Source: an uncultured Prevotella sp. (GTDB lineage: Bacteria; Bacteroidota; Bacteroidia; Bacteroidales; Bacteroidaceae). From it: a stretch of DNA of 53,934 nucleotides. The stretch covers positions 1 to 53,934 of the forward strand of contig ONYZ01000018.1 of NCBI GenBank assembly GCA_900322175.1, read 5' to 3'. Shown one piece after another: positions 43,505-51,314 of this stretch (within the stretch, counting starts at the first letter, position 1; every line of letters begins with the position of its first letter). The notes beneath the pieces are model-generated. The model was not told the origin of the DNA, searched no databases, and was given only the letters and a program-made list of their open reading frames with translations. Both the position numbers and the translations under genes were made by a program.

Positions 43505-43560
43505 GTGCTTTTCCCCGAAACCACCAAATCCGCTCGATGGCCTGGCAAAGGCCTTCGGAT

Positions 43561-43798
43561 GCTAAAAACCTCCTAACTTCCGTGTTACCCTTAATCCTGC
43601 TACAGGTTGACACACTCGTTGCCTAAAAACCTCCTAACTTCGGTTTTCTTGTGCTAAAAACCTTCCATCTTCTGCCTAAAAACCTCCTAACTTACCGCTA
43701 AAAACCTCCCAACTTATTTTCTGCAACCCCGATTAACAGGGCTTTTCATGCCTCCGTAAATAAAGCTTTAAAAATATATATATAAATAAAGCTTTATG
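43561..43798. other. Replication origin: five iterons plus AT-rich tract
   Basis: The 19-mer [G/C]CTAAAAACCTCCTAACTT occurs at 43561, 43622, 43653 (CTTCCATC variant), 43675 and 43697. The last three are exactly 22 bp apart, two helical turns. Next to them (43755-43798) is an AT-rich segment with two AAGCTTTA palindromes around a TATATATA core, suited to strand opening. Its position upstream of a Rep_3 initiator supports an iteron origin. Confidence 0.8.
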
Positions 43799-43850
43799 AA
43801 ACTCTGACTTTTTGGGAAAGAAAAAGGACGTTCGTTTTGGCTAACAATTG

Positions 43851-43940
43851 CATGCGATGGCTTCCGATGGCATGCGATGGCCTGCGATCGCATACGACCG
43901 CTTGCGTTGGCATGCGACCACATCCAGTCGCACACCGTCG
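43851..43940. repeat. Nine tandem degenerate 10-bp units, CATGCGATGG-like
   Basis: Exactly nine 10-bp units (CATGCGATGG, CTTCCGATGG, CATGCGATGG, CCTGCGATCG, CATACGACCG, CTTGCGTTGG, CATGCGACCA, CATCCAGTCG, CACACCGTCG). Each starts with C and is about one helical turn long. It lies between the origin and a small membrane-protein gene. Confidence 0.75.
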
Positions 43941-43942
43941 CT

Positions 43943-44182
43943 TTAGTGTCCGACTCCGAAGATGATGCCGAACACCTTGACGATTCCCCTCGCTATCATG
44001 CCAACCACCGAGAAGATGGCATGGGTCACTGTATAAAACAGCACGAAGAAAAAGCTAAATATCATCATAGCACATACGATTTTCGATTCAACTTGGGACC
44101 ACTCCAGAGGCCCGATTCTACCTACAAAGTTACTAAAAATTTCTGAGATATGCAACTTTCCGAGCCTCTTTCTTCTTCTCAT
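43943..44182 (-). CDS. Small membrane protein of the mobile block (79 aa)
   Basis: A basic N-terminus (MRRRKRLGKLH) and two hydrophobic segments (about 37-55 and 58-77, ending ARGIVKVFGIIFGVGH). No family recognised. It ends just before the 10-bp array. The opposite-strand frame is rich in His/Asp and less protein-like. Confidence 0.45.
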   Translation of the reverse strand: MRRRKRLGKLHISEIFSNFVGRIGPLEWSQVESKIVCAMMIFSFFFVLFYTVTHAIFSVVGMIARGIVKVFGIIFGVGH

Positions 44183-44427
44183 TCAGCCCTTTTTCAGGCA
44201 GTTGTTGCATTTATTCTCGCAATCATTTCCATGTGTCGCCAGAATTTCTTAAATTTGCAAGAAAGATGTCGGTTCCGGTCCTGTCTGACGGCAGTGGTCA
44301 TAACACCGGCTCGATAGGCTATATATCTTGAAGCGTCATTGACTTTGCCGCCGCCATGGACTGACCTGGCTACCATGCAGTCATCTGTGTGGCGATGGTC
44401 TGGATCTGATTCAAAGTTTAAGATAAT

Positions 44428-45435
44428 ATGCCTAATAGTAAGAATTACAGTATGCGAGAGAAGATCCTTGACGGACTTCTCAAACGGAGGGAAGGTGTCA
44501 GTATGCAGGACATCATCCGAGTGGTTAACCATCAGCTCAGCCAGAGAGGCGTTCTCGAAGTAAGGACTAAGGACACCATCCTGAACGACATGACGGAGAT
44601 TTCCAACAAGTATCATGTTAACATCGAGCAGATCCAGGATGGTTTCGACCGACGTATCATCCGTTACAGATACGAAAAGCCCGATTTCTCTATCTATGCC
44701 AAGCCTTTCACTGCCGAGGACGAACAGAAGATACAGGGCTTTCTCAATTTTCTGTCCCAGTTCGAAGGCATGCCGCAGATGGACTGGGTCAGAGACTTCT
44801 GTTCCCATTTCGACGTGTTCCTTACCTCCAACGATGCCCCTGTTGTCGAGTTCGAGGAGTCCGACAGCATCCTTGGCCGTGCCTTCTTCACGGGTCTCTT
44901 CCATGCCATCATAGACAAGAAACCCATCAGCCTCACTTACCAGGCCTTTGGCAAGAAGGCTCGCACCCATCTGCTCTATCCCTATTTCCTGAAGCAGTTT
45001 AAGCAGCGATGGTATCTCATAGCCAAGAATTCCCATCATCTTGACTCTATCTCAGCCTATGCCCTCGACCGCATGATTACATTCCATCAGTCACTTTTTG
45101 ATCCGTATGTTCCTATCGATGTCGATGTTCATGAGTACTTCAATGATGTTGTCGGCATCGCCCGGATGGATGGTGAGCCACAGACCATCAGGTTCCACGT
45201 TGATAAGCACGAATTGCCTTATCTCCAGACCCGCCCCATTCATCACAGCCAGAAGATTGTGGGTAGAGACAAGACGGGTGTGTTCATGACTATTCATGTC
45301 ATTCCCAATACCGAGTTGCTTATGGAGCTGATGTCATACGGTGATGGCATTATTGTCAAGACGAAGGGTAAACTCCGCAGCGACATCATGAGAAAATTAG
45401 GCTCTGCCAGAAAAAAGTACGGTTCGTCTGCTTAG
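44428..45435 (+). CDS. WYL-domain transcriptional regulator (335 aa)
   Basis: An N-terminal winged helix (MREKILDGLLKRREGVSMQD) is followed by a WYL domain: ISLTYQAFGKKARTHLLYPY and FLKQFKQRWYLIAKNSHH, with a C-terminal WCX-like part (TIRFHVDKHELPYL...MELMSYGDGIIVKTKGKLR). WYL regulators bind small molecules or nucleic acid and often control defence or mobile-element genes. It is divergent from the small membrane protein. TAAATTTG at about 44248 gives a ~165-nt leader. Confidence 0.85.
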   Translation: MPNSKNYSMREKILDGLLKRREGVSMQDIIRVVNHQLSQRGVLEVRTKDTILNDMTEISNKYHVNIEQIQDGFDRRIIRYRYEKPDFSIYAKPFTAEDEQKIQGFLNFLSQFEGMPQMDWVRDFCSHFDVFLTSNDAPVVEFEESDSILGRAFFTGLFHAIIDKKPISLTYQAFGKKARTHLLYPYFLKQFKQRWYLIAKNSHHLDSISAYALDRMITFHQSLFDPYVPIDVDVHEYFNDVVGIARMDGEPQTIRFHVDKHELPYLQTRPIHHSQKIVGRDKTGVFMTIHVIPNTELLMELMSYGDGIIVKTKGKLRSDIMRKLGSARKKYGSSA

Positions 45436-45446
45436 ATTCGACGATT

Positions 45447-45462
45447 CTGCAATATATTGCAG
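45447..45462. promoter_or_regulatory. Perfect palindrome CTGCAATATATTGCAG
   Basis: A 16-bp perfect palindrome 19 bp before the next start codon. Each half contains ATTGCAG, the same word as the repeats at 41626-41858. It is a candidate operator for the WYL protein or another element regulator. Confidence 0.45.
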
Positions 45463-45480
45463 CGCTAATTTTTCACGATT

Positions 45481-46431
45481 ATGAGCAACAATAAGTACAA
45501 CGACCATCCCATCCTTAGCTGGATGAAGGATTTAGAGAGAAAGAAGTTGGCTGTTTCGCTGACAAGTTTATTACAGCAAGTGTCTGATGACTGGAGTGTG
45601 GACGACTCTCTCCTTAGCTGGATGAAGGATTTAGAGAGAAAGAAGTTGGCTGTTTCGCTGACAAGTTTATTACAGCAAGTGTCTGATGACTGGAGTGTGG
45701 ACGACTCTCACAAGGCCATTGGTATGCTGGAGAAGTGGGTTTATCCTATGATAGACCAGGAAAAGCTTCTCCGACGTAATGTTTTTGGAGATGATCTGAC
45801 CTTCACTTTCCATGTTACCCATGACGTACACAGCGATGAACTCTTTGACCACCTTCAAGAGTATCATCCTGAGAAATGGAACCACATCCGGCATGTTATG
45901 CTAAAAGATCCTGTAGTTGAGATTACCTACGAGGACAGGTATATCAACACTCCACTGGGCTGCATTCTCGTGGCACAGTTCATTCGTCGCATCCGTGACC
46001 TCTATATGCTGAGTGTATGTAACTATTCTATTAGCTTTTCAAAGAAGGACTTCCGTGTGAAGTTCGATGATGAAGATCTCAAACTTGACCGCCGTTTCTC
46101 ATTCGCAGAACATCGGGACCGGTTTATGATGGAGTGTGTCAGCCAGATTGTACGTGATAAGATTAAGTACGAAGTTAAGAATCTCTCTCATACTCGTTCT
46201 ATGCGTGTGTTCAACAAGCTGTATGAACTGTCTATTATTCCAGAAGGTGGTCTCGCTCATGGCTGGGGTATTGAGAATGGTAAGCATAGCGGACTGACTA
46301 CAAAAGATCTGGGTGACCATCTTGATATCAACCTCCATTGTTTCAACCGTAACGCTCATCGCCACGATAAGTCTGGCGTACGTTACACTGTTCATTTTGA
46401 GCTTCTGAAGCAGAAAGAAACTCATTTTTAG
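45481..46431 (+). CDS. Unknown mobile-block protein with 33-residue tandem duplication (316 aa)
   Basis: Not recognised. Residues 11-76 are two identical 33-residue units starting LSWMKDLERKKLAVSLTSLL. The rest is soluble and charged, with FHVTHDVHSDELFDHLQEY, IPEGGLAHGWGIENGKHSGL and DINLHCFNRNAHRHDK. It starts 45 nt after the WYL regulator, behind the ATTGCAG palindrome, so the two may be co-regulated. No membrane segment or catalytic motif is evident. Confidence 0.65.
   Translation: MSNNKYNDHPILSWMKDLERKKLAVSLTSLLQQVSDDWSVDDSLLSWMKDLERKKLAVSLTSLLQQVSDDWSVDDSHKAIGMLEKWVYPMIDQEKLLRRNVFGDDLTFTFHVTHDVHSDELFDHLQEYHPEKWNHIRHVMLKDPVVEITYEDRYINTPLGCILVAQFIRRIRDLYMLSVCNYSISFSKKDFRVKFDDEDLKLDRRFSFAEHRDRFMMECVSQIVRDKIKYEVKNLSHTRSMRVFNKLYELSIIPEGGLAHGWGIENGKHSGLTTKDLGDHLDINLHCFNRNAHRHDKSGVRYTVHFELLKQKETHF
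45512..45709. repeat. Perfect 99-bp in-frame tandem duplication
   Basis: Copies 45512-45610 and 45611-45709 are identical at every base. The length is 33 codons, so the frame is kept. Confidence 0.95.
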
Positions 46432-46485
46432 ACTGCAAATATGACTTTTTCTTGGAATGATGGTTATCAATTCAGGGAAAAATCG

Positions 46486-46493
46486 TATCTTTG
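46486..46493 (+). promoter_or_regulatory. -7 box TATCTTTG of the structured RNA
   Basis: TATCTTTGCAGC with no open frame downstream for 700 bp. Confidence 0.65.
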
Positions 46494-46497
46494 CAGC

Positions 46498-46765
46498 AGC
46501 TTAGAGGTCTCGAAAGAGGCTGAAAGCAGTGCTTTGACTTCGAAATCGGCGAAATTTCAACACATACAAAGCACAGGAACAGCTCATACGGTGGGCTGCT
46601 TTGCTGTGTGTATGTGGGCGTTCGCCGACGCTGAAGTCGCATAGGGGCAGTCCACTTTCTTATTGCCCTAACGATTATACAATACATCCAACGTATAACT
46701 GAGAAGTAATTCTTAGTATTAGGCAGGGTACTATTGATCGTGAGATTATGTAGTACCCGTTTTGC
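46498..46765 (+). ncRNA. Candidate structured RNA with a 103-nt compound hairpin
   Basis: After the promoter, a small hairpin GTCTC-GAAA-GAGGC (46507-46520) is followed by a long hairpin 46536-46638: GACTTC/GAAGTC, 4x4 internal loop, TCGGCGAA/TTCGCCGA, loop, CACATACA/TGTATGTG, AAG bulge, CACAG/CTGTG, CAGC/GCTG. A GGGGCA/TGCCC stem follows. GGGTACTA/TAGTACCC (46726-46758), then GTTTTGC, may terminate it. The nested pairing implies a selected RNA; no known family was recognised. It lies between the duplicated-repeat gene and mobC. Confidence 0.6.
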
Positions 46766-47030
46766 TATAATAACATATTCTTATTTTCCCATATTGTGTA
46801 ATTATCATATTTGTATATTATTGTATTATGCAGTTCTGAAATTATGCTTTTTGAATATTATTATCTTAGCATAATATGCTATTCTATTATTAAGGTAATA
46901 TGCTGTTATAATAATCATATATTATTTTATTTGCATATTGTATATATTTGATAATCAGATATTTGTATATTGTTATATTAAACAAAGTTTAACTTCATAT
47001 TTTATTATAAAACATCGTGGTCTGCGACTT
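46766..47030. repeat. AT-rich intergenic tract with repeated TATTAT(N)TATT(N)TGCA
   Basis: About 265 bp of A/T with TATTATTGTATTATGCAGTT at 46816 and several AATATGC words. Related copies flank mobC on its other side (47599, 47663). No gene is seen. Confidence 0.5.
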
Positions 47031-47036
47031 TATTCC

Positions 47037-47044
47037 TACCTTTG
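47037..47044 (+). promoter_or_regulatory. mobC promoter -7 box TACCTTTG
   Basis: TACCTTTG 158 nt upstream of the mobC start. Confidence 0.65.
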
Positions 47045-47202
47045 CACTGAGGATTGGGCAAATGTGTTTGGTAGTTTCTTAGCAAGTTGTATTTTTGTGG
47101 CCACAAATCCTCCTGCGTAGGATTCGCCCCCTCAAAAATCGACTTGCCTGTGCTTCGACACAGGAGGACGATACTCGCAACTCGTATCTATAAAACAGTT
47201 AT
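47045..47202 (+). promoter_or_regulatory. Structured mobC leader, possible attenuator or oriT
   Basis: GAGGATT (47049-47055) can pair with AATCCTC (47106-47112), which can instead pair with AGGATT (47119-47124): two mutually exclusive stems. Also present are the palindrome TTGTGGCCACAA, a GCAAGT/ACTTGC long-range pair, and CCTGTG-CTTCGA-CACAGG near the start codon. Position directly before relaxosome genes also fits a transfer origin. Confidence 0.45.
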
Positions 47203-47598
47203 ATGGACAAACGAACAATAGTATGCAAAGTGAGGCTGACTCCCGAAGAGTATGACCTTTTCCAAAGAAAGGCATCTGGTTATCACAACGTGAGTGCGAT
47301 GATTCGTGATGCTGTCAGGCAGTTCAACGATATCGGCACAGTCCGACGTATGGAAGCTTTGAATGAAATGACAGAACTCTACCGCAAATATCAGCAGGAT
47401 CTCAGCTGGCTTGGTGGGAATTTTAACCAGTCGATGAAGCGTGCCAACGAACTTGCTATCGGTCACGAACTGCGTCAGGAGTATTACGATCAGGTCATAT
47501 TACCCCAAGTACGTCACATTCTCACCTTTCTCGAAGATATCAAGGCTGAACAGCAACAGATAGTTCAGAAACTCATCAAGCATCCATCTTCGACGTGA
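47203..47598 (+). CDS. mobC: MobC-like plasmid mobilization accessory protein (131 aa)
   Basis: A ribbon-helix-helix N-terminus (VCKVRLTPEEYDLFQRKA, GYHNVSAMIRDAV) is followed by SWLGGNFNQSMKRANELA, the 'GNNLNQ' region of Bacteroidetes MobC/relaxosome proteins, and a helical tail. It should bind the transfer origin and help the relaxase nick DNA. The relaxase gene follows after 92 bp of AT-rich repeats. Confidence 0.82.
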   Translation: MDKRTIVCKVRLTPEEYDLFQRKASGYHNVSAMIRDAVRQFNDIGTVRRMEALNEMTELYRKYQQDLSWLGGNFNQSMKRANELAIGHELRQEYYDQVILPQVRHILTFLEDIKAEQQQIVQKLIKHPSST

Positions 47599-47690
47599 TA
47601 TTATTATATTTTGCAATTCTGATAATAGCATATTTACATATTCTATAAACTACATATTTATATATTATCATATTCTGCAAATAGTATATT
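47599..47690. repeat. AT-rich repeats between mobC and relaxase genes
   Basis: TATTATTATATTTTGCAATT (47599) and TATTATCATATTCTGCAAAT (47663) match the unit at 46816. The last copy ends just before the relaxase start, where an operator would lie. Confidence 0.5.
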
Positions 47691-49262
47691 ATGATAGCAA
47701 CCATCCTTCCGTCAAGCAATAATTTCCATGCTGTAGCCTACAATGAGCAGAAGGTCAAAGAAGGCAAGGCTGAACTTGTAGAGATGCTCAACTTTGGCTA
47801 TATAAGCAATGCAGGAAAGTACACCTCCGATGATCTGGTTACTTTCCTGAATGACTATTCAGTCCGTAACACCCATATAAAGAAGCCTCAATTTCATATA
47901 GCCTTCTCTTGCAAGGGACATGAGATGACCTATGAGGAGTTAGTCCGTTTTGCCCGTCGTTATATGAACGAGATGGGCTATGGCCAGCCAGGACAACCTA
48001 TGCTCATCTATGCCCATCATGATACGGACAACAATCATATCCATGTCATTACTAGTCGTGTTGCTCCAGACGGTCAGAAGATAGATAATAACCACGAACG
48101 CCGACGTTCTCAGGATGTCATCAATCGTCTGCTGCAGCAAAGTGAAAACCAAAGAGTAGGGGAGTCCACCGCTAAAGCTCTTGAATACAACTTCGGCACT
48201 GTGCAGCAGTTCATGGCAATCCTCGAAACGATGGGCTATGAGTGCTACAAAGAATCCGACGAGATCATTCTCAAGCGTGCAGGCCTCGTTCAGGAACATG
48301 TACCAATATCTTTGGTGGTATCACATTGCAATCAATCTAACGCTGATAACCAGCGACGAAAAGCCCAACTCCGGGCTATTTTGAAGAAATATCGTGATAT
48401 GTCTGCTGACAAAGAAGAAGTCCAGCAGCTCATGCGCGACAAGTTCGGTGTCAGTCTCGTTTTTCTTGGTTCCAAGGATTCGCCTTATGGCTACATGGTT
48501 GTAGATCATCACACAAAGACTGTCTTCAAAGGTAGTGAAGTGCTGAAGCTTCGCGACCTTTTGCAGTTCCAGTCACGTGAAGAGCGTTTCCGGCAGTTGG
48601 AGTCCTTTATTGACCAGATGCTGGAAGATAATCAAAATTTGACTACAAGGGAATTGAATAAGCTTCTTCGCCGACAGTTTGGCTGTAAGTTGATGAACGG
48701 AGCTGTACTATTCAACGGAACTTCCTATGATTTGCCGGAACACGTTCTTACGACATTACGCTCTAATGATCGTCTTTCTTGGCTCCAGTCATTTCATCCC
48801 TCAACTATGGAGGAAGCTGTTATTCTCTGTAAAATGGGCAAGTATAATCATCCAGATCGACTTACTGTAGGCACAGATAGAGCGAACAAGAATAAAACTC
48901 TGCATCAACTTCAAGACCTCTTCGACAGTACCCCAGATGAATCTCTGAGAGACAAACTGCATGAGGATGGCTATTATATCGTCAACGAGGATGATCGCTT
49001 CTATTGCATTGACTTTGCAAATAAGGTTATTCTCGATATGGAACATGAAGGTCTTGATGTCAGTCGCTTGAAAAAGCATCAGACTCAGCAAGATATTACT
49101 CATACTCAGTCTGCCACGTCAGTCTCAAAACCGAATATCATCCAAGGTGTACGAAAAGCCCTACAGCAACGTGGTGGTTCTAAGGACGGAAACCGTGAAC
49201 ATGAAGTTGGCGGTCATGGCAACTATGAAGATATAGACGATGAGCGCAAATTAAAGCGATAG
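47691..49262 (+). CDS. Relaxase/mobilization nuclease, MobP-type (523 aa)
   Basis: The N-terminus VAYNEQKVKEGKAEL carries the candidate catalytic Tyr; then PQFHIAFSCKGHEM and the metal-binding histidine motif YAHHDTDNNHIHVITSRV. This is the relaxase fold of Bacteroidetes mobilizable elements (BmgA/MocA-like). It nicks oriT and pilots single-stranded DNA into a recipient using a conjugation apparatus supplied in trans, as no type IV genes are here. Later residues (150-520) are helical and charged. Its stop lies 1 bp from the stop of the convergent GNAT gene. Confidence 0.88.
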   Translation: MIATILPSSNNFHAVAYNEQKVKEGKAELVEMLNFGYISNAGKYTSDDLVTFLNDYSVRNTHIKKPQFHIAFSCKGHEMTYEELVRFARRYMNEMGYGQPGQPMLIYAHHDTDNNHIHVITSRVAPDGQKIDNNHERRRSQDVINRLLQQSENQRVGESTAKALEYNFGTVQQFMAILETMGYECYKESDEIILKRAGLVQEHVPISLVVSHCNQSNADNQRRKAQLRAILKKYRDMSADKEEVQQLMRDKFGVSLVFLGSKDSPYGYMVVDHHTKTVFKGSEVLKLRDLLQFQSREERFRQLESFIDQMLEDNQNLTTRELNKLLRRQFGCKLMNGAVLFNGTSYDLPEHVLTTLRSNDRLSWLQSFHPSTMEEAVILCKMGKYNHPDRLTVGTDRANKNKTLHQLQDLFDSTPDESLRDKLHEDGYYIVNEDDRFYCIDFANKVILDMEHEGLDVSRLKKHQTQQDITHTQSATSVSKPNIIQGVRKALQQRGGSKDGNREHEVGGHGNYEDIDDERKLKR

Positions 49263-49263
49263 T

Positions 49264-49743
49264 TTATGACAAGCGCTCCAATGCAGCAGTGTCCAGTCGA
49301 TAGATTGTCCATTCTTTCATGGGAACAGCTCCGAGTGACAGATAGAAATCAATGCTTGGCTGGTTCCAGTTTAGGCACGTCCATTCCATCCTTCCGCAAT
49401 GGTGCTCCCTTGCAATCTTGACCAGATGCAGAAGCAAAGCCTTTCCGTAACCCTTGCCTCTATCTTCTGGCCATACGAACAGATCTTCCAAGTACAGTCC
49501 TGAATGACCGATGAACGTAGAGAAGTTGTAGAAGTAGAGCGCAAAGCCCACCTCACGACCATCCACTACAGCAAAAACCGCTTCTGCCCTGTGCTCGTCG
49601 AACATCTCCCGCTCCAGCACATCCGCAGAAGCAATCACCTCGTTCTCCATCTTCTCATACCGTGCAATTCCTCTAATGAACTCCATCAGCAACGGAACAT
49701 CCTGCCGTTCAGCCTTGCGAATCACAATTTTCTTATTATCCAT
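49264..49743 (-). CDS. GNAT N-acetyltransferase (159 aa)
   Basis: GNAT fold with the acetyl-CoA loop VWPEDRGKGYGKALL (Q/R-x-x-G-x-G/A) and the C-terminal CLNWNQPSIDFYLSLGAVPM, close to the spermine/diamine acetyltransferase-like branch (IVIRKAERQDVPLLMEFIRGIARYEK). Substrate unknown. It ends the leftward operon with azlCD, 20 nt after azlD, and abuts the relaxase gene. Confidence 0.88.
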   Translation of the reverse strand: MDNKKIVIRKAERQDVPLLMEFIRGIARYEKMENEVIASADVLEREMFDEHRAEAVFAVVDGREVGFALYFYNFSTFIGHSGLYLEDLFVWPEDRGKGYGKALLLHLVKIAREHHCGRMEWTCLNWNQPSIDFYLSLGAVPMKEWTIYRLDTAALERLS

Positions 49744-49763
49744 CTTTCAAGATCTGTTTAGTT

Positions 49764-50063
49764 TCATATCAGTAAATAGACGATAACGCAACAGATGGCT
49801 GCAACTGGGAAAAGTCCCAAACGGAACCATGCTGCAATGATGCCCGCCAACAGTGCAATTATTCCTGGCAATGGAGTTGGCGTAGCCATAATCATATCAG
49901 GAAAAGTCATCACGGCCAGCGTGACGTAAGGCACATAATACAGGAAGCTGCGCACAAAGCGGTTGTGTAACTCCCCTTTGATCAGTACCATTGGTGTCAC
50001 GCGAATCAGATTAGTGATGACAATGGCCAGGAGGATATATATAAGAATGTTATGCTGCTCCAT
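49764..50063 (-). CDS. azlD: AzlD-family branched-chain amino acid transport subunit (99 aa)
   Basis: A small membrane protein with four helices. The conserved region TNLIRVTPMVLIKGELHNRFV and FLYYVPYVTLAVMTFPDMI matches AzlD, the partner of AzlC in exporting branched-chain amino acids or their analogues. It overlaps azlC by 14 bp. Confidence 0.88.
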   Translation of the reverse strand: MEQHNILIYILLAIVITNLIRVTPMVLIKGELHNRFVRSFLYYVPYVTLAVMTFPDMIMATPTPLPGIIALLAGIIAAWFRLGLFPVAAICCVIVYLLI

Positions 50064-50769
50064 CGTCTTCCGTCTTTATAGGTTTAAGCCATGCGGCCAC
50101 TACTGAAATGACAATCGTCAGCACCACAGTACGCATACCACTGCTCCATTGGCCAATAACGGGTGCCACAGCACACAGACCACTCAACACGAAACTGGCT
50201 ATCAGCGCATAGAGCACGTTCCGGTCTTTATGGGCAGGTGGGATAATGATAGCCAGGAACATGCCGTAGAGTGACATACTCAGGGCAGTCACCATCGGCT
50301 GTGGTAACAGACTGCCAGCCACGATGCCCACAGCACAACCCGATGCCCAGAACAGCGTCGATATCAGGGCTGCCGAGTAAGTATAAGCTGGAGGCGTATA
50401 GCCCGGATGGGCCACAGAGATGCCAAACACCTCGTCAGTCACGCAGCAGGCCATCAGTATGCGGTGGAACCATGATGTATCTGGGGCTATCTTCTGTGAC
50501 AGTGCCGCACTCATCAGCATATAGCGCAGGTTGGCCACCAGACACATGGCTATTACCTCCACGTAGGCTGCCTGAACCGCTACCAGCGTGTAGGTACCAT
50601 ATTCGCCAGCCGAAGCACGGGTGAAAAAGCTGCTCAGGAATCCCAAAGGAGCCGTCAGGCCTGCCCTCGCAGCAATGATGCCAAGCGAGAACGTCACGGC
50701 AAAATAGCCCATCGCAATGGGTATGCCATCACGCAAGCCGTGGATGATATGTTGCCGGTTTCCTGTCAT
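50050..50769 (-). CDS. azlC: AzlC-family branched-chain amino acid exporter (239 aa)
   Basis: Start region GLRDGIPIAMGYFAVTFSLGIIAARAG is the AzlC signature, followed by GEYGTYTLVAVQAAYVEVIAMCLVANLRYMLMSAAL and DEVFGIS. About seven membrane helices. With AzlD it forms a two-subunit exporter in the inner membrane. Upstream gap to the GNAT gene is only 5 nt. Confidence 0.9.
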   Translation of the reverse strand: MTGNRQHIIHGLRDGIPIAMGYFAVTFSLGIIAARAGLTAPLGFLSSFFTRASAGEYGTYTLVAVQAAYVEVIAMCLVANLRYMLMSAALSQKIAPDTSWFHRILMACCVTDEVFGISVAHPGYTPPAYTYSAALISTLFWASGCAVGIVAGSLLPQPMVTALSMSLYGMFLAIIIPPAHKDRNVLYALIASFVLSGLCAVAPVIGQWSSGMRTVVLTIVISVVAAWLKPIKTEDDGAA

Positions 50770-50774
50770 CGTCC

Positions 50775-51314
50775 TTATATTGAGAGAGACATCTTGCGGC
50801 AGAGTGTGTCGAAAAACATAATTGTGTTTTCTGGCACAAACCCATAGGAAGTATAAAGGTGTGCCAACTTTGGATAACTCTCTTCACAAATCAGTGTGAC
50901 GCGATGGAACCCCTTTTCCTTGGCCATTTCTATCGCATCGTCAAATAGCAGTTTCCAAAGCCCTTGCCCACGAAACTCAGGAACGATGGCCAAAGAGTCA
51001 AGATAGTATTCACCAGCCATCGTCTCTGGTACGTCACCCGAATTGAATTGCCTTCCGTCGGGCAGCACCCAGGTATTCCTTCGCCTTTCCTCATGTGTGG
51101 CTCCGTCGTAGGAGATAAGACCACCAGCCAGTTTTCCATCGCACCGAAGAAGGCGAGTATTCTGCCAACTATAGAGCGTGTCATCGCGAGCGCCGTGTTT
51201 TTTCAAAAACGGCGGCACACCATCCATGTGCATCCCTTGGGCTACAATCCATGCAATGAAATCTGCATCTTCAGGTCTGGCCGAGATGATCTCTACATTC
51301 TCTATATTACTCAT
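50775..51314 (-). CDS. GNAT N-acetyltransferase (179 aa)
   Basis: Acetyl-CoA loop IVPEFRGQGLWKLLFDDAI and downstream FHRVTLICEESYPKLAHLYTSYGF identify a GNAT enzyme. It is only distantly like the second GNAT at 49264. It overlaps the 234-aa unknown gene upstream by 4 nt and is 5 nt from azlC, so all five genes form one leftward operon. Confidence 0.88.
   Translation of the reverse strand: MSNIENVEIISARPEDADFIAWIVAQGMHMDGVPPFLKKHGARDDTLYSWQNTRLLRCDGKLAGGLISYDGATHEERRRNTWVLPDGRQFNSGDVPETMAGEYYLDSLAIVPEFRGQGLWKLLFDDAIEMAKEKGFHRVTLICEESYPKLAHLYTSYGFVPENTIMFFDTLCRKMSLSI

Noticed and set aside
43561-43940. CRISPR array
   Set aside because: The 19-bp repeats have unequal gaps of 3-42 bp and the 10-bp units have no spacers; no cas gene. 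Iterons and a phased array explain them better.
44194-45039. 281-codon open frame on minus strand
   Set aside because: Antisense to the WYL regulator and lacks family-like motifs; the plus frame has the conserved WYL core.
41373-49262. Insertion sequence or phage
   Set aside because: No transposase, integrase, capsid or portal gene is visible; content is replication and mobilization only.
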